A stretch of 64,000 nucleotides of DNA from NCBI GenBank assembly GCA_022827905.1, contig JAJEIQ010000076.1:62001-126000 (forward strand), given 5' to 3'. Source of the DNA: Pseudomonadales bacterium (lineage in GTDB: Bacteria; Pseudomonadota; Gammaproteobacteria; Pseudomonadales; Azotimanducaceae). A program made the position numbers and the translations under genes. The notes under the pieces were generated by a model. It saw only the letters and a program-made list of their open reading frames with translations, was not told where the DNA came from and did not search any database. Within the stretch, counting starts at the first letter, position 1. Every line of letters starts with the position of its first letter. Positions 42,052 to 51,634 of this stretch are shown piece after piece.

Positions 42052-44895
42052 TTACTCTACAGCCCCGAACAGCGCCTCGTGAACGAGCCGCTGCTGGCGT
42101 TCATTGTGCAGTTGCAGATAGCCTGCCGCCGGTGCCGCCGAAGCGTCCCGGCCAGCAAACTGGAGAATCAGCGCCGGATCATGCTGCTGCATCACCCGCC
42201 GGGTGTGGTGTTGGCTGGGATACCAAGCCCCTTGGTTCATCGGCTCCTCCTGGCACCAAACGACTGCCTTGAGGTTCCGGTAAGGAGCCACCACTTGGGC
42301 AAGGTCATCCTCGGGATAGGGGTAGAGCTGTTCGATGCGCACGATGGCGACGTGCTCCGCGCCGGCGCTGCGGCGCGCTTCCAGCAACTCGTAGAACACC
42401 TTGCCGCTGCACAGCACCAGCCGCGTCACTTGACCCGGATCCAGATCGTCCACTTCCGGCAGCACCGTGTGGAACTGGCCGTCGTAGAGCTCCTCCAGCG
42501 CGGAGACCGCCTGCTTGTGCCGCAGCAGGCTCTTCGGCGTCAACGCCATTAAGGGCTTGCGCAAGGGCCGGATGGCTTGGCGGCGCAGCATGTGAAAGAC
42601 TTGGGCGGGGGTACTGGGTACGCAAACCTGCATGTTGTGCTCTGCGCAGAGCTGCAGATAGCGTTCCAACCGTGCGGATGAATGTTCAGGGCCCGCGCCC
42701 TCATAGCCGTGGGGCAGCAGCATGGTCAGCCCGCACAAGCGCCCCCACTTGATTTCGCCCGATGAGATGAACTGGTCAATCACCACCTGCGCACCGTTGG
42801 CGAAGTCGCCGAACTGCGCCTCCCAGACGATCAGTTCGTGGGGGGTGGTGGTGGCGTAGCCGTACTCGAAGGCCAGCACGGCCTCTTCCGAGAGCAGCGA
42901 ATCGTAGATGTCGAAGTTGGTGGCCTCCGAGAGGTGGTTGAGCGGGATGTAACGCTTGCCGCCGTTTTGGTTGTACAGGCAGGCATGGCGGTGGGAGAAC
43001 GTGCCGACCCCCACATCCTGGCCCGTAAGGCGCACGCCATGGCCCGCATCGACTAGGGTGCCGTAGGCCATGACCTCAGCGTAGCCCCAGTTCACGGGCC
43101 GCTCGCCCCGGGTCATTTCGTCGCGCTCGCGCATGGTCTTGGCCACTTGTCGCTGCAACTCGAAGCCGTCCGGCAGTTGGGTCAGGCGCTCGGCCACGTC
43201 GATGAACCGCTTCTTGGGCACCCGGGTGTCGGCGGCTGCGGTCCAACGATGGCCGAGGAATGGACGCCAGTCCACGAACAGGCTTTGGTCCGGTTCATGG
43301 ACGATGGAGAGCGCCACGTGGCCGCTGCTCTCCAGCGTGTTGCGGTACTGCTCCGCCGTTTCCGCGGCCTCGGCAGCGCTGACCACCTCCTCTTCGATCA
43401 GCTTTTCGACGTAGCGCTCACGGGTGGTCGGCAGGGCGCGGATGCGGGAGTACATCAGCGGCTGGGTCTTCATCGGCTCCTCGGCCTCATTATGCCCCCG
43501 GCGGCGGTAGCAGACGATGTCGATGACCACATCCTTGCGGAACCGCATACGGTAGTCGGCGGCCAGCTTGGTGACGAACACCACCGCCTCGGGGTCATCG
43601 CCGTTGACGTGGAAGATGGGCGCCTTGACGATCTTGGCGATCTCGGTGCAATACTCCGCCGAGCGGGCGTCATCACGGCGGTTGGTGGTGAAGCCGATTT
43701 GGTTGTTGACGATGATGTGGACCGTGCCGCCGGTCTTGAAGCCCCGGGTCTGGGACATCTGGAAGGTCTCCATGACCACCCCTTGGCCGGCGAAGGCGGC
43801 GTCGCCGTGGATCAGGATGGGCGCTACGAGATCGCCGGCGTAGTCACGTCGCCGATCCTGGCGGGCGCGCACGGAACCCTCGACCACGGGGCCGACGATT
43901 TCCAAATGGGAGGGATTGAAGGCCAAGGCTAGGTGCATCTCCCCGCCGGGGGTCATGACGTTGGTCGAAAAGCCTTGATGGTACTTGACGTCCCCGGAAC
44001 CGGATTCCACGGACACCTTGCCGTCGAACTCATCGAACAAATCCCAGGGATCCTTGCCGAGAATGTTGACCAGCACGTTCAGGCGGCCGCGGTGCGCCAT
44101 GCCGACGACGCTTTCCAGCACGCCGTGCCCGCCCAATCTCTGCAGCAGTTCGTGCAGGCAGGGAATCAAGGACTCGCCGCCTTCCAAGCCAAACCGCTTG
44201 GTGCCGGGGTAGCGGCCGTGCAGGTACTTCTCGAGGCCTTCGGCGGCGGTCAGCCGCTCCAATATGGACCGTTTCTCCGCCGGGCTTAGAGGCGCCTCGG
44301 AACGCACGGACTCCAGGCGCTCCCGCACCCAGAGCTGTTCGGTGGCCTGCAGGATGTGCATGTACTCGACGCCGATGCTGCGACAGTAGGTCATCTCCAG
44401 GGTTTCGACGATTTCCCTGAGCTTGGCTGCCCCGTCCCAATAGCGCAGGATGTCGGTGTTGAATATCTCCTCCGACTCGGCTGCGGACAGACCGTGGTAG
44501 GCCAAGTCGAGCACCGGCATGAGCGGGCGCTCCATCATGTCCAGTGGATCGATCCTGGCCTTCTTGTGGCCACGCAGCCGATAGGCGGTGACTAAATCGT
44601 GAACGCGCATCTGCTTGCGTTCGTGTTCGCTTTCGACGGCGGCGCTTTGCTTTTCCGGGCGCGCCTTCAAGCGGTTGCGGCCGATGCGCTCGAAGTGCGC
44701 GATCACCCCACTGTGCGGAATCTCGGCCTCGGGGTCCGGTTGGGCCGACGGCAGGTCTCCGAAGAAAGCCCGCCACTGCAGCGGCACGCTGTCCGGGGCG
44801 GAAAGCCAAGCCTCGTACATGGCTTCGATGTAGGCCGCATTGACGCCCGCCAGATGCGAGCTGGCGCGCATGCGTTCAAGGTAGGATTCCGCCAT
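42052..44895 (-). CDS. sucA: 2-oxoglutarate dehydrogenase E1 component
   Basis: SucA is the thiamine-diphosphate E1 that decarboxylates 2-oxoglutarate. At 947 residues it has the usual length. Motifs include GMAHRGRLNVLVNILGK, APILIHGDAAFAGQGVV, VYCYRRRGHNEAEEP-like VCYRRRGHNEAEEP, and MLLPHGYEGAGPEHSSARLE in the C-terminal domain. It begins 12 bases after sdhB ends. Confidence 0.97.
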   Translation of the reverse strand: MAESYLERMRASSHLAGVNAAYIEAMYEAWLSAPDSVPLQWRAFFGDLPSAQPDPEAEIPHSGVIAHFERIGRNRLKARPEKQSAAVESEHERKQMRVHDLVTAYRLRGHKKARIDPLDMMERPLMPVLDLAYHGLSAAESEEIFNTDILRYWDGAAKLREIVETLEMTYCRSIGVEYMHILQATEQLWVRERLESVRSEAPLSPAEKRSILERLTAAEGLEKYLHGRYPGTKRFGLEGGESLIPCLHELLQRLGGHGVLESVVGMAHRGRLNVLVNILGKDPWDLFDEFDGKVSVESGSGDVKYHQGFSTNVMTPGGEMHLALAFNPSHLEIVGPVVEGSVRARQDRRRDYAGDLVAPILIHGDAAFAGQGVVMETFQMSQTRGFKTGGTVHIIVNNQIGFTTNRRDDARSAEYCTEIAKIVKAPIFHVNGDDPEAVVFVTKLAADYRMRFRKDVVIDIVCYRRRGHNEAEEPMKTQPLMYSRIRALPTTRERYVEKLIEEEVVSAAEAAETAEQYRNTLESSGHVALSIVHEPDQSLFVDWRPFLGHRWTAAADTRVPKKRFIDVAERLTQLPDGFELQRQVAKTMRERDEMTRGERPVNWGYAEVMAYGTLVDAGHGVRLTGQDVGVGTFSHRHACLYNQNGGKRYIPLNHLSEATNFDIYDSLLSEEAVLAFEYGYATTTPHELIVWEAQFGDFANGAQVVIDQFISSGEIKWGRLCGLTMLLPHGYEGAGPEHSSARLERYLQLCAEHNMQVCVPSTPAQVFHMLRRQAIRPLRKPLMALTPKSLLRHKQAVSALEELYDGQFHTVLPEVDDLDPGQVTRLVLCSGKVFYELLEARRSAGAEHVAIVRIEQLYPYPEDDLAQVVAPYRNLKAVVWCQEEPMNQGAWYPSQHHTRRVMQQHDPALILQFAGRDASAAPAAGYLQLHNERQQRLVHEALFGAVE

Positions 44896-44907
44896 GGACT
44901 GGCGCGC

Positions 44908-45612
44908 CTAGGTACCCTGCCTCACTAGGAGACCGCGAATCTTGCCGATCGCCCGGGTCGGATTCAGGCCCTTGGGGCAGACGTTGACGCAGTTCATGAT
45001 GCCTCTGCAGCGGAACACGCTGAACGGATCCTCAAGATCCCGCAAACGCTCGGCGCTGGCTGTGTCGCGGCTGTCGGCCAGAAAGCGGTAGGCCTGCAGC
45101 AGGCCGGCGGGGCCGACGAACTTGTCGGGGTTCCACCAGAACGATGGGCAGGCGGTTGAGCAGCAGCCACATAGGATGCACTCGTAGAGGCCGTCGAGCT
45201 CAGCCCGCTCCTCGGGGGATTGCAGGCGCTCCTGGGCCGGCGGCGGCTGGTCGTTGATGAGATAGGGCCGCACTTTCTCGAACTGGTCGAAGAACTGGCT
45301 CATGTCCACCACGAGGTCGCGGATCACCGGCAGCCCCGGCAAGGGCCTGAGCGCCAGCTTGCCGCGCTTGGCCACTTGGGAAACGGGCGTGATGCAGGCG
45401 AGGCCATTCAGGCCATTCATGTTGATGCCGTCGGAACCGCAGACGCCCTCGCGGCAGGATCGGCGGTAGGACAGGGATGGATCCTGCTCCTTCAGGCGCT
45501 CGAGCAAGTCGAGGACCATCAATTCCTTGCCTTCGGGCAAATCAATGCTCATGTCCCGCATTTGCGGGGCCTCGTCCACATCCGGGTCGTATCGATAAAC
45601 GCTGACCTGCAT
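44908..45612 (-). CDS. sdhB: Succinate dehydrogenase iron-sulfur subunit
   Basis: SdhB carries electrons from FAD to ubiquinone through three clusters. The [2Fe-2S] site is CREGVCGSDGINMNGLNGLAC, split here as CREGVCGSDG and NGLAC; the [4Fe-4S] site is CILCGCCSTACP; and the [3Fe-4S] site is CRGIMNCVNVCPKG. The ATG at 45612, seven bases after AAGGA, gives MQVSVYRYDPD and 234 residues; the frame is open upstream. The gap to sdhA is 75 bases. Confidence 0.96.
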   Translation of the reverse strand: MQVSVYRYDPDVDEAPQMRDMSIDLPEGKELMVLDLLERLKEQDPSLSYRRSCREGVCGSDGINMNGLNGLACITPVSQVAKRGKLALRPLPGLPVIRDLVVDMSQFFDQFEKVRPYLINDQPPPAQERLQSPEERAELDGLYECILCGCCSTACPSFWWNPDKFVGPAGLLQAYRFLADSRDTASAERLRDLEDPFSVFRCRGIMNCVNVCPKGLNPTRAIGKIRGLLVRQGT

Positions 45613-45687
45613 TGGGCGCTTCCTTGGTTTCTCTTGTGGATCTCTGCTGCTCAATTCAGCCTGTGGCGCCCGATGCGCCCCAAAGGC

Positions 45688-47460
45688 CTAATACCTGCGT
45701 TCCATCGGCTCAAAGACCGGCACGGTGGCGGGCTCAAAGTTCACCGCCCGCTTGGCCACCCGCTCATCATCCGGGAAATACAGGGAGTGGCACAACCAGT
45801 TTTCATCATCGCGTTGCTGATGGTCCTCGCGGGCATGGGCACCCCGGCTTTCCCGGCGGGCTTCGGCGGCGACGGCGGTGGCGTAGGCGACCTCCAACAG
45901 GTTGTCGAGTTCGAGGGCCTCAAGGCGGGCGGTGTTGAAGGCGTTGCTCTTGTCGGGCAGGTGCGCATTGCCGATGCGCTCGCGCAAGCCCTTAAGGGAT
46001 TCGATGCCCCTTCGCATGTGCTTTTCGGTGCGGAACACCCCAAAGCTCGTCTGCATGCAGTTCTGCAATTCCCGCTTCAGCGCGGCAACGCTCTCCCCGG
46101 AGGTGGAGGCGTTCCACCGGGCGAGCCGTGCGGATGCCGCCTCAAGGTCTGATTCGCTAGCCTCCCGAGCGCTGATGCCTTGGCGCACCGCTTGTTCGAT
46201 GTGCAGCCCGGCGGCGCGCCCGAAGACGATCAAGTCAAGCAATGAGTTGCCGCCCAGCCGATTGGCGCCATGCACCGAGACGCAGGCCGCCTCGCCAGCG
46301 GCATACAGCCCCTCGATGGCCTGGTCCCGCCCCGCTTCATCCTGAGTCAGCGCTTGGCCGCGCACCTGGGTGGGAATGCCGCCCATCATGTAGTGGCAAG
46401 TCGGCACGACGGGAATCGGCTGGCGGACCGGATCAACATGGGCAAAGGTGCGCGACAGCTCCAAAATGCCGGGCAGGCGGCTGTTGAGCACCGTCTCGCC
46501 AAGGTGGTCGAGCTTGAGCAGCACGTGGTCCCCGGCCTCGCCGCAGCCGCGCCCCTCGATAAGCTCGATGATCATGGAGCGGGCGACCACGTCCCGGCCG
46601 GCGAGATCCTTGGCGGTTGGTGCGTAGCGCTCCATGAAACGCTCGCCATCCTTGTTGATCAGGTAGCCGCCCTCCCCGCGACAGCCTTCGGTGACCAGCA
46701 CCCCGGCACCGGCGATGCCGGTGGGATGGAACTGCCACATTTCGATGTCCTGCACCGGAAAGCCGGCGCGCAACGCCATGCCGACGCCGTCGCCGGTGTT
46801 CATCAGCGCGTTGGTGGTGCTCGCGTAGATGCGCCCGGCACCACCAGTGGCCAACACCGTCGCCCGGGAGGCCACATAAACCACATCGCCGGTCTCGATC
46901 TCGATGGCAATGACCCCGGCCACGGCGCCGTCCTGGTTCTTCACCAAATCAACGGCGAACCATTCGTTCAGAAAGGTGGCGCCGCTTTTGACGTTGGCCT
47001 GGTAGAGGGTGTGCAGCAGCGCATGACCGGTGCGGTCGGCGGCGGCGCAGGTGCGGGCTGCCTGCCCACCCTTGCCGTAGTCCTTCGACTGGCCGCCGAA
47101 CGGGCGCTGATAGATGCGGCCTGATTCCGTGCGCGAGAACGGCAGGCCCATGTGCTCCAATTCGAAGACCGCTTGGGGGCCTTCGCTGCACATGTACTCG
47201 ATGGCGTCCTGATCGCCGATGTAGTCCGATCCCTTGACGGTGTCGTACATGTGCCAGCGCCAGTCGTCGTCCGGATCCTCGCTGGCGATGGCGCAGGTGA
47301 TGCCGCCTTGGGCGGACACCGTGTGCGAGCGGGTGGGGAACACCTTGGAGATGACCGCCGTCTTGAGCCCGGATTGCGCGAGCTCAAGGGCGGCCCGCAA
47401 GCCAGCGCCGCCGCCGCCGACGATGAGGCCATCGAATTCCAGTTTGCGCAGCGCAGCCAT
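45688..47460 (-). CDS. sdhA: Succinate dehydrogenase flavoprotein subunit
   Basis: SdhA oxidises succinate with covalently bound FAD. The start at 47460 gives 590 residues and the family opening [19 protein letters not shown]. The FAD-binding histidine is in [11 protein letters not shown], and the active-site region is [20 protein letters not shown]. It follows sdhD after four bases. Confidence 0.97.
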   Translation of the reverse strand: MAALRKLEFDGLIVGGGGAGLRAALELAQSGLKTAVISKVFPTRSHTVSAQGGITCAIASEDPDDDWRWHMYDTVKGSDYIGDQDAIEYMCSEGPQAVFELEHMGLPFSRTESGRIYQRPFGGQSKDYGKGGQAARTCAAADRTGHALLHTLYQANVKSGATFLNEWFAVDLVKNQDGAVAGVIAIEIETGDVVYVASRATVLATGGAGRIYASTTNALMNTGDGVGMALRAGFPVQDIEMWQFHPTGIAGAGVLVTEGCRGEGGYLINKDGERFMERYAPTAKDLAGRDVVARSMIIELIEGRGCGEAGDHVLLKLDHLGETVLNSRLPGILELSRTFAHVDPVRQPIPVVPTCHYMMGGIPTQVRGQALTQDEAGRDQAIEGLYAAGEAACVSVHGANRLGGNSLLDLIVFGRAAGLHIEQAVRQGISAREASESDLEAASARLARWNASTSGESVAALKRELQNCMQTSFGVFRTEKHMRRGIESLKGLRERIGNAHLPDKSNAFNTARLEALELDNLLEVAYATAVAAEARRESRGAHAREDHQQRDDENWLCHSLYFPDDERVAKRAVNFEPATVPVFEPMERRY

Positions 47461-47464
47461 GGCC

Positions 47465-47836
47465 CTACCCCGGCAGCATCCAGAAGAGCCGAATGCCCCA
47501 CCAAACGTAGATGAACAGCAGCAGTGCGCAGCCCACTTGGTAAGCCATGCGCAAGACCACCGCCCGGGCGCCGAAGTAGTGCGGCCTGATGTAGTCCGTG
47601 CCGACCGTCCACAAACCGACCCAGCCATGGGCGGCGGTGGAGAGAACCGCCAAAACGCTGAACGCGCGCATTGATGCTGAACCAAAAAACTCGACCAATT
47701 GGCGATGATCCAAGCCGTCATTGACGAGGAAGAAACTCAGTAGGCATAGGGTGTAGAGCGCCAGCACCACTGCGCTTAAGCGTTGGATCAGGAAGTCCGC
47801 CAAGCCGCTGCGCGCCAAGGAAGTGACCTGGGTCAC
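47465..47836 (-). CDS. sdhD: Succinate dehydrogenase membrane anchor SdhD
   Basis: The 123-residue protein has three membrane helices and the quinone/heme-site pattern [19 protein letters not shown], then [14 protein letters not shown]. Translation starts at a GTG at 47836 that overlaps the sdhC stop as GTGA; no ATG is available. It anchors SdhAB and helps form the ubiquinone site with SdhC. Confidence 0.92.
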   Translation of the reverse strand: MTQVTSLARSGLADFLIQRLSAVVLALYTLCLLSFFLVNDGLDHRQLVEFFGSASMRAFSVLAVLSTAAHGWVGLWTVGTDYIRPHYFGARAVVLRMAYQVGCALLLFIYVWWGIRLFWMLPG

Positions 47837-48207
47837 CACAACCAAGCCCCCAGCAGGACGGCAGCCGCTCCGGTCGCGGCGAAGACCAGCCAAGAGGCGC
47901 GCTTGGCCGCAGCAAAGCCATCCCCAACATGCACGTCGAGCAGCAGATGCTTGATGCCAGCCAACAGATGGTAGGCCAACAAGGCAAGCACGCTCCACAG
48001 GGCCAATTTGGGGAGCGTCATGGCCAGCAAGCTCCCCGCCCGCTCAAAACCCGCCTCGGACGAAAGCGCCAGATCAAGCAGGTAAAGCAGGTAGGCAAAG
48101 CCGAGGAACAGCGCCATGCCGGAAATCCGATGGGCGATGGAGGCGATGGCGGTTACCGGCCAACGGAACCGGGCCAGCGATAGACTGATTGGACGTTCGG
48201 GCCTCAT
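47833..48207 (-). CDS. sdhC: Succinate dehydrogenase cytochrome b556 subunit SdhC
   Basis: This 124-residue membrane protein has three helices. RPISLSLARFRWPVTAIASI and HRISGMALFLG near the N-terminus are the SdhC quinone-site signature, and HLLAGIKHLLLD carries the heme-ligand histidine region. The ATG at 48207 gives the family start MRPERPISL. It is the first gene of the sdhCDAB-sucAB-lpd-sucCD operon and has a strong predicted promoter. Confidence 0.94.
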   Translation of the reverse strand: MRPERPISLSLARFRWPVTAIASIAHRISGMALFLGFAYLLYLLDLALSSEAGFERAGSLLAMTLPKLALWSVLALLAYHLLAGIKHLLLDVHVGDGFAAAKRASWLVFAATGAAAVLLGAWLW

Positions 48208-48327
48208 AAACCAAGTGCTTTGTCGTTCCAAAAAAACGGGGAACCTGCCAAGGCCCACGCCGACATGGCGCGCCGCCTGTTATGGCGACCGGTTCCATTC
48301 CGGCCCGCTCATTGGCTGTTGACCGGC

Positions 48328-48341
48328 CCGGATTGATCCGG
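48328..48341. other. Palindrome in the predicted sdhC 5' leader
   Basis: CCGGATTGATCCGG forms a perfect six-base inverted repeat with a two-base centre, just downstream of the predicted sdhC transcription start. It could be an operator or a leader hairpin. Confidence 0.4.
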
Positions 48342-48350
48342 TGACGGAAG

Positions 48351-48379
48351 ATTCTAGTCCCAGCACTCCGGTTTGCCAA
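48351..48379 (-). promoter_or_regulatory. Predicted sigma-70 promoter of the sdh-suc operon
   Basis: On the minus strand TTGGCA (48379-48374) is followed by a 17-base spacer and TAGAAT (48356-48351). Each box differs from the consensus by one base. Transcription would begin near 48344, leaving a leader of about 137 bases before sdhC. Confidence 0.65.
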
Positions 48380-48389
48380 CAGAACCTGG

Positions 48390-49184
48390 CTACTGCAATT
48401 CGTGAACCAGTGGCGCGGGCAGCATGGACATGCCGCCATCGATGACGAACTCCTGGGCGGTGATGAAGGCGGACTCGTCCGACGCCAGGAACACCACCAA
48501 GTCAGCAATGTTCTTTGGTGCGCCCAAGACGCCCGCCTCCGCTGGGAGCGGCCCCTCAGGCACTGGGGGAACGTCCGCTTCGCCGTCGCCCGTCGGCGCG
48601 CCGAAGTTTTGCACCATCGGCGTGTTGATGACCCCGGGATGAATTGAGTTGCATCGAATCCGGTACCCGGACTCCAAGCAGTGGGCGGCAATGGAGCGGG
48701 TCATGCCCTCGATGGCGCCCTTGGCGGCGGCGTAGCTGATCACGCCGCTGTAGGCGAGCTTGGAGACCACCGACGCCATGTTGATGATGGAACCGCCGCC
48801 ACTGGCCGCCATGAGCGGGATGGCGTACTTGCTGCCGAGGAAGGTGCCGTCGGCGCTCACGGCGAGTTGCGCTTGGTATTGGGCGTAGGTCTGGCTCTCG
48901 ATGCTGCCGGGCAGCACGATGCCGGCGTTGTTGACCAGAACGTGCAGGGCGCCGAATTCGCCCTTGATCTGGTCGATGATCGCCTGCCAGCGCGCTTCGT
49001 CGGTGACATCCTGCTGCTTGAAGACTGCGCCAATGTCGTTTGCGACCGCTTTGCCACCGGTCTCGTCAACATCGGTCAGCACCACCTGCGCCCCTTCGGC
49101 GGCGAGCGCCCGAGCGTCGGCTTCGCCAAGGCCCTTGGCGCCGCCTGTGACCAGCGCCACCTTTCCTGCCACACGTCCTGTCAT
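48390..49184 (-). CDS. SDR family oxidoreductase
   Basis: This 264-residue classical short-chain dehydrogenase has the NAD(P) motif TGGAKGLGEADARALA, NNAGIV, and the catalytic Ser-Tyr-Lys set with NMASVVSKLAYSGVISYAAAKGA. The end FVIDGGMSMLP is standard. An insert of about 20 residues (GAPTGDGEADVPPVPEGPL) before the C-terminus widens the substrate lid. The ATG at 49184 has GGGAG eight bases before it. The substrate is unknown; members of this type include steroid and alcohol dehydrogenases. Confidence 0.9.
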   Translation of the reverse strand: MTGRVAGKVALVTGGAKGLGEADARALAAEGAQVVLTDVDETGGKAVANDIGAVFKQQDVTDEARWQAIIDQIKGEFGALHVLVNNAGIVLPGSIESQTYAQYQAQLAVSADGTFLGSKYAIPLMAASGGGSIINMASVVSKLAYSGVISYAAAKGAIEGMTRSIAAHCLESGYRIRCNSIHPGVINTPMVQNFGAPTGDGEADVPPVPEGPLPAEAGVLGAPKNIADLVVFLASDESAFITAQEFVIDGGMSMLPAPLVHELQ

Positions 49185-49260
49185 CGCCGTAACTCCCAAG
49201 TTTCCGCAGTAAAGGACCAATTATCTGGTCAAAGTGAGACAGACGCAAAAGGCGCTAGGG

Positions 49261-49266
49261 TATAAT
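49261..49266 (+). promoter_or_regulatory. Predicted -10 box for the MBL-fold hydrolase gene
   Basis: A perfect TATAAT lies 33 bases before the ATG at 49300. No convincing -35 hexamer is seen at the right distance (GACAGA at 17 bases is weak). It is followed by a T-rich stretch. Confidence 0.45.
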
Positions 49267-49299
49267 TTTTCGTCTTTTTTCCCTCAAGCCGAACTCCGT

Positions 49300-50403
49300 A
49301 TGAGTGAATTGAGCTACCCCTACGCCGACCATCCGGCCCCCGGCACCACCCAGGAGGTGGCGGATGGCGTGCGTTGGCTCACCATGCCCATGCCGGGTTC
49401 GCTCTCACACATCAACCTGTACTTGCTCGAAGATCAGGGCGGCTGGTGGGTGGTCGATACCGGGCTTAACCTCAAGGAGACCAGCCAATGGTGGCGGGAG
49501 GTGTTCCGCCACGAACTCGGCGGGCGACCGGTGAAGGGAGTGATCTGCACCCACATGCATCCCGACCACATCGGCCAGTCGAAGATGATCACCGACGAGT
49601 ACCGATGCCCCCTCTACATGACCCGAACTGAGTACTATCAGGCTCGGGCCTTCTCTAACAGCAGCCCCGGCCACCATGCCTCCTGGCTGGGCCAGGACTT
49701 CTACCTGCGCGCCGGCATGCCCCGCTCCTACTTGGAGGAACTCGCCAATGCCTGGGGCCAACGCCGCAGCGAAGGCATGGCCATGCCGGAAATGCCCGGC
49801 GGCTATCACCGGCTTCAGGACGGCGATGTGCTCACCATCGGCCATCATGATTGGCGGATAGTGGTCGGTTCCGGCCACTCCCCGGAACACGCCTGCCTGT
49901 ACTGCGCCGCTCTCAAGGTGATGATTTCAGGGGATCAGATATTGCCGATCATCACGTCCAACGTGAGCGTCCACCCGACCGAGCCGGACGCCAATCCGCT
50001 GAAGGTGTGGATGGAGTCCCACGACCGCTTCCTCAGCACCCCCGACGACACGCTGGTGCTGCCAGCCCACAACCTGCCCTTCCTCGGCGTTCGCAAGCGC
50101 CTGCGCGACCTTATCAGCCATCACGAGGACCGCATGCTGGCCATCGAGGAGCACTGCGTGGAACCCGCTCTGGCCCGGGACCTGCTGCCGGTGCTCTTCG
50201 CCCGCAAGCTCGACTCGCGCCAGATGATGATGGCCTTGGGCGAAGCCATTGCCCACCTGCATCTGCTGATGCACCGCAACCGCATCGAACGCACCTTGCA
50301 TGAGGACGGCCAGTACCGATTCACCTCCATCGACCCCGATCTCCCCCGCCGCGCCCATCCGGACGCCCACGATGCGCCCGATGACGGCCCGATCATGGTC
50401 TGA
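49300..50403 (+). CDS. Metallo-beta-lactamase-fold hydrolase
   Basis: The 367-residue protein has the zinc motif THMHPDHIGQS, the later histidine GSGHSPEHACLY, the Asp in ISGDQILP and VLPAHNLPF. A C-terminal helical domain (about 270-340) resembles the winged-helix end found in LACTB2-like and related MBL proteins. The substrate is unknown. It is divergent from the SDR gene and is followed by a small membrane-protein gene after five bases, so these two are probably cotranscribed. Confidence 0.87.
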   Translation: MSELSYPYADHPAPGTTQEVADGVRWLTMPMPGSLSHINLYLLEDQGGWWVVDTGLNLKETSQWWREVFRHELGGRPVKGVICTHMHPDHIGQSKMITDEYRCPLYMTRTEYYQARAFSNSSPGHHASWLGQDFYLRAGMPRSYLEELANAWGQRRSEGMAMPEMPGGYHRLQDGDVLTIGHHDWRIVVGSGHSPEHACLYCAALKVMISGDQILPIITSNVSVHPTEPDANPLKVWMESHDRFLSTPDDTLVLPAHNLPFLGVRKRLRDLISHHEDRMLAIEEHCVEPALARDLLPVLFARKLDSRQMMMALGEAIAHLHLLMHRNRIERTLHEDGQYRFTSIDPDLPRRAHPDAHDAPDDGPIMV

Positions 50404-50408
50404 CGGCG

Positions 50409-50672
50409 GTGGCCTCCGACCCGGCCTTCAAGCGCAAGGTCGCCCAAATCGCCTTCAACACGCTCAAATGGGGGCGCGATCACGTGCCGCCGGGGGCACG
50501 CACGTTGATCGGCGTGCTGCTCATGGTGGGCGGCGTCTTCGGCTTCCTACCAATCCTCGGCTTCTGGATGTTTCCGCTCGGCTTGGCCTTTGCGGCGCTC
50601 GACATCCCCCCCGCCCGCCGATGGTTGGATCGGCGGATGGTTCGGCTTCAGGCGGTCGCCAGGGGCGGTTGA
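50409..50672 (+). CDS. Small membrane protein, PGPGW-like
   Basis: The 87-residue product starts at GTG 50409, five bases after the MBL gene. It has a charged N-terminus, two close hydrophobic segments (TLIGVLLMVGGVFGFLPILG and FWMFPLGLAFAAL), and an Arg-rich end. The pattern resembles the PGPGW family of small inner-membrane proteins, though the exact motif is degenerate. The function is unknown. Confidence 0.6.
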   Translation: MASDPAFKRKVAQIAFNTLKWGRDHVPPGARTLIGVLLMVGGVFGFLPILGFWMFPLGLAFAALDIPPARRWLDRRMVRLQAVARGG

Positions 50673-50673
50673 C

Positions 50674-51531
50674 TCAGCCCACGTCCAGCCAATAGCCGCC
50701 GCTGTCCAGCCGCTTCACATGACCGGCCGTGGGTGTGGCGAAGTGGGTGCCGATGATCAGGGTGTCCGCACCCGCGTAGCGTTCGAGCAAGGCCTCCCGG
50801 GTCGCCCGGCCTTGGGCTTGGTCGGTGTCGGCGCTGCTGCACCAGTCGGTGCGGGTCATTTGGCAGGGATGGTGGATGCAGTCGCCGGTGATTAGGGCCT
50901 GCTGGTCGCCAGATGCAATCTCGACACTGACATGCCCCGGGGTGTGGCCCGGGGTCGGCTGCAAGCGCACTTCGTCGCATAGCACGTGGTCGCAAGCCAC
51001 GAAATCCATCAGGCCGGCGGCGACGATGGGCCGCACGGAATCAGCCAGCACTGGGCCGTAGGTGGACTCATCCTCATGGGCGTCCCAATAGGCCCACTCG
51101 CGCTCAGCCACCAGATAGCGGGCGTTGGGAAAGGTCGGCAGCCATTCGCCATCCGCCAGCATGGTGTTCCAGCCGACGTGGTCCACGTGCAGGTGGGTGC
51201 AAAGCACGGTGTCGATGGACTCGCGGGGGTAGCCGGCCGCGGCGATGTCGTCCAGGAAGGCGGTTTGCAGATGGCTCCAGTTGGGAATGCTGCGTTCCTT
51301 GTCGTTGCCGATGCAAGTGTCCACCATGATGCGGCGCTCCCCGGTATCGACGATCAGCGCATGAATGCTCATGATGAGGTTGCCCGCCTCATCCATGAAG
51401 TGGGGGGCCATCCAGTCGATGGGCAGGCAGGCTTCCCGGGTGGCGTCCGGCAGAATGAAGCGGCTGCCGCCGGCGATCTCCATCTCGATGACGCGGGTGA
51501 TCTTGACGTCCCCAATTTGCCACTGGTTCAT
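50674..51531 (-). CDS. Metallo-beta-lactamase-fold hydrolase (AHL-lactonase-like family)
   Basis: This 285-residue MBL-fold protein has the full zinc set: THLHVDHVGW, PTPGHTPGHVSVEI, ITGDCIHHP and GTHFATPTAGHV. It belongs to the broad family that also contains N-acyl homoserine lactonases and other lactonases, but the substrate cannot be given. AGGAG lies nine bases before the ATG. It converges on the small membrane-protein gene with a one-base gap. Confidence 0.88.
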   Translation of the reverse strand: MNQWQIGDVKITRVIEMEIAGGSRFILPDATREACLPIDWMAPHFMDEAGNLIMSIHALIVDTGERRIMVDTCIGNDKERSIPNWSHLQTAFLDDIAAAGYPRESIDTVLCTHLHVDHVGWNTMLADGEWLPTFPNARYLVAEREWAYWDAHEDESTYGPVLADSVRPIVAAGLMDFVACDHVLCDEVRLQPTPGHTPGHVSVEIASGDQQALITGDCIHHPCQMTRTDWCSSADTDQAQGRATREALLERYAGADTLIIGTHFATPTAGHVKRLDSGGYWLDVG

Positions 51532-51634
51532 CGGGCGCTTCTCCTACAAGTTGAAAGGGCAATCGCCATCTTGCCTGTTGGGGGCGTTCATGCAAAGGTT
51601 TGGCTTGACGACTTAGAAGGGAGCAATTGCCATC

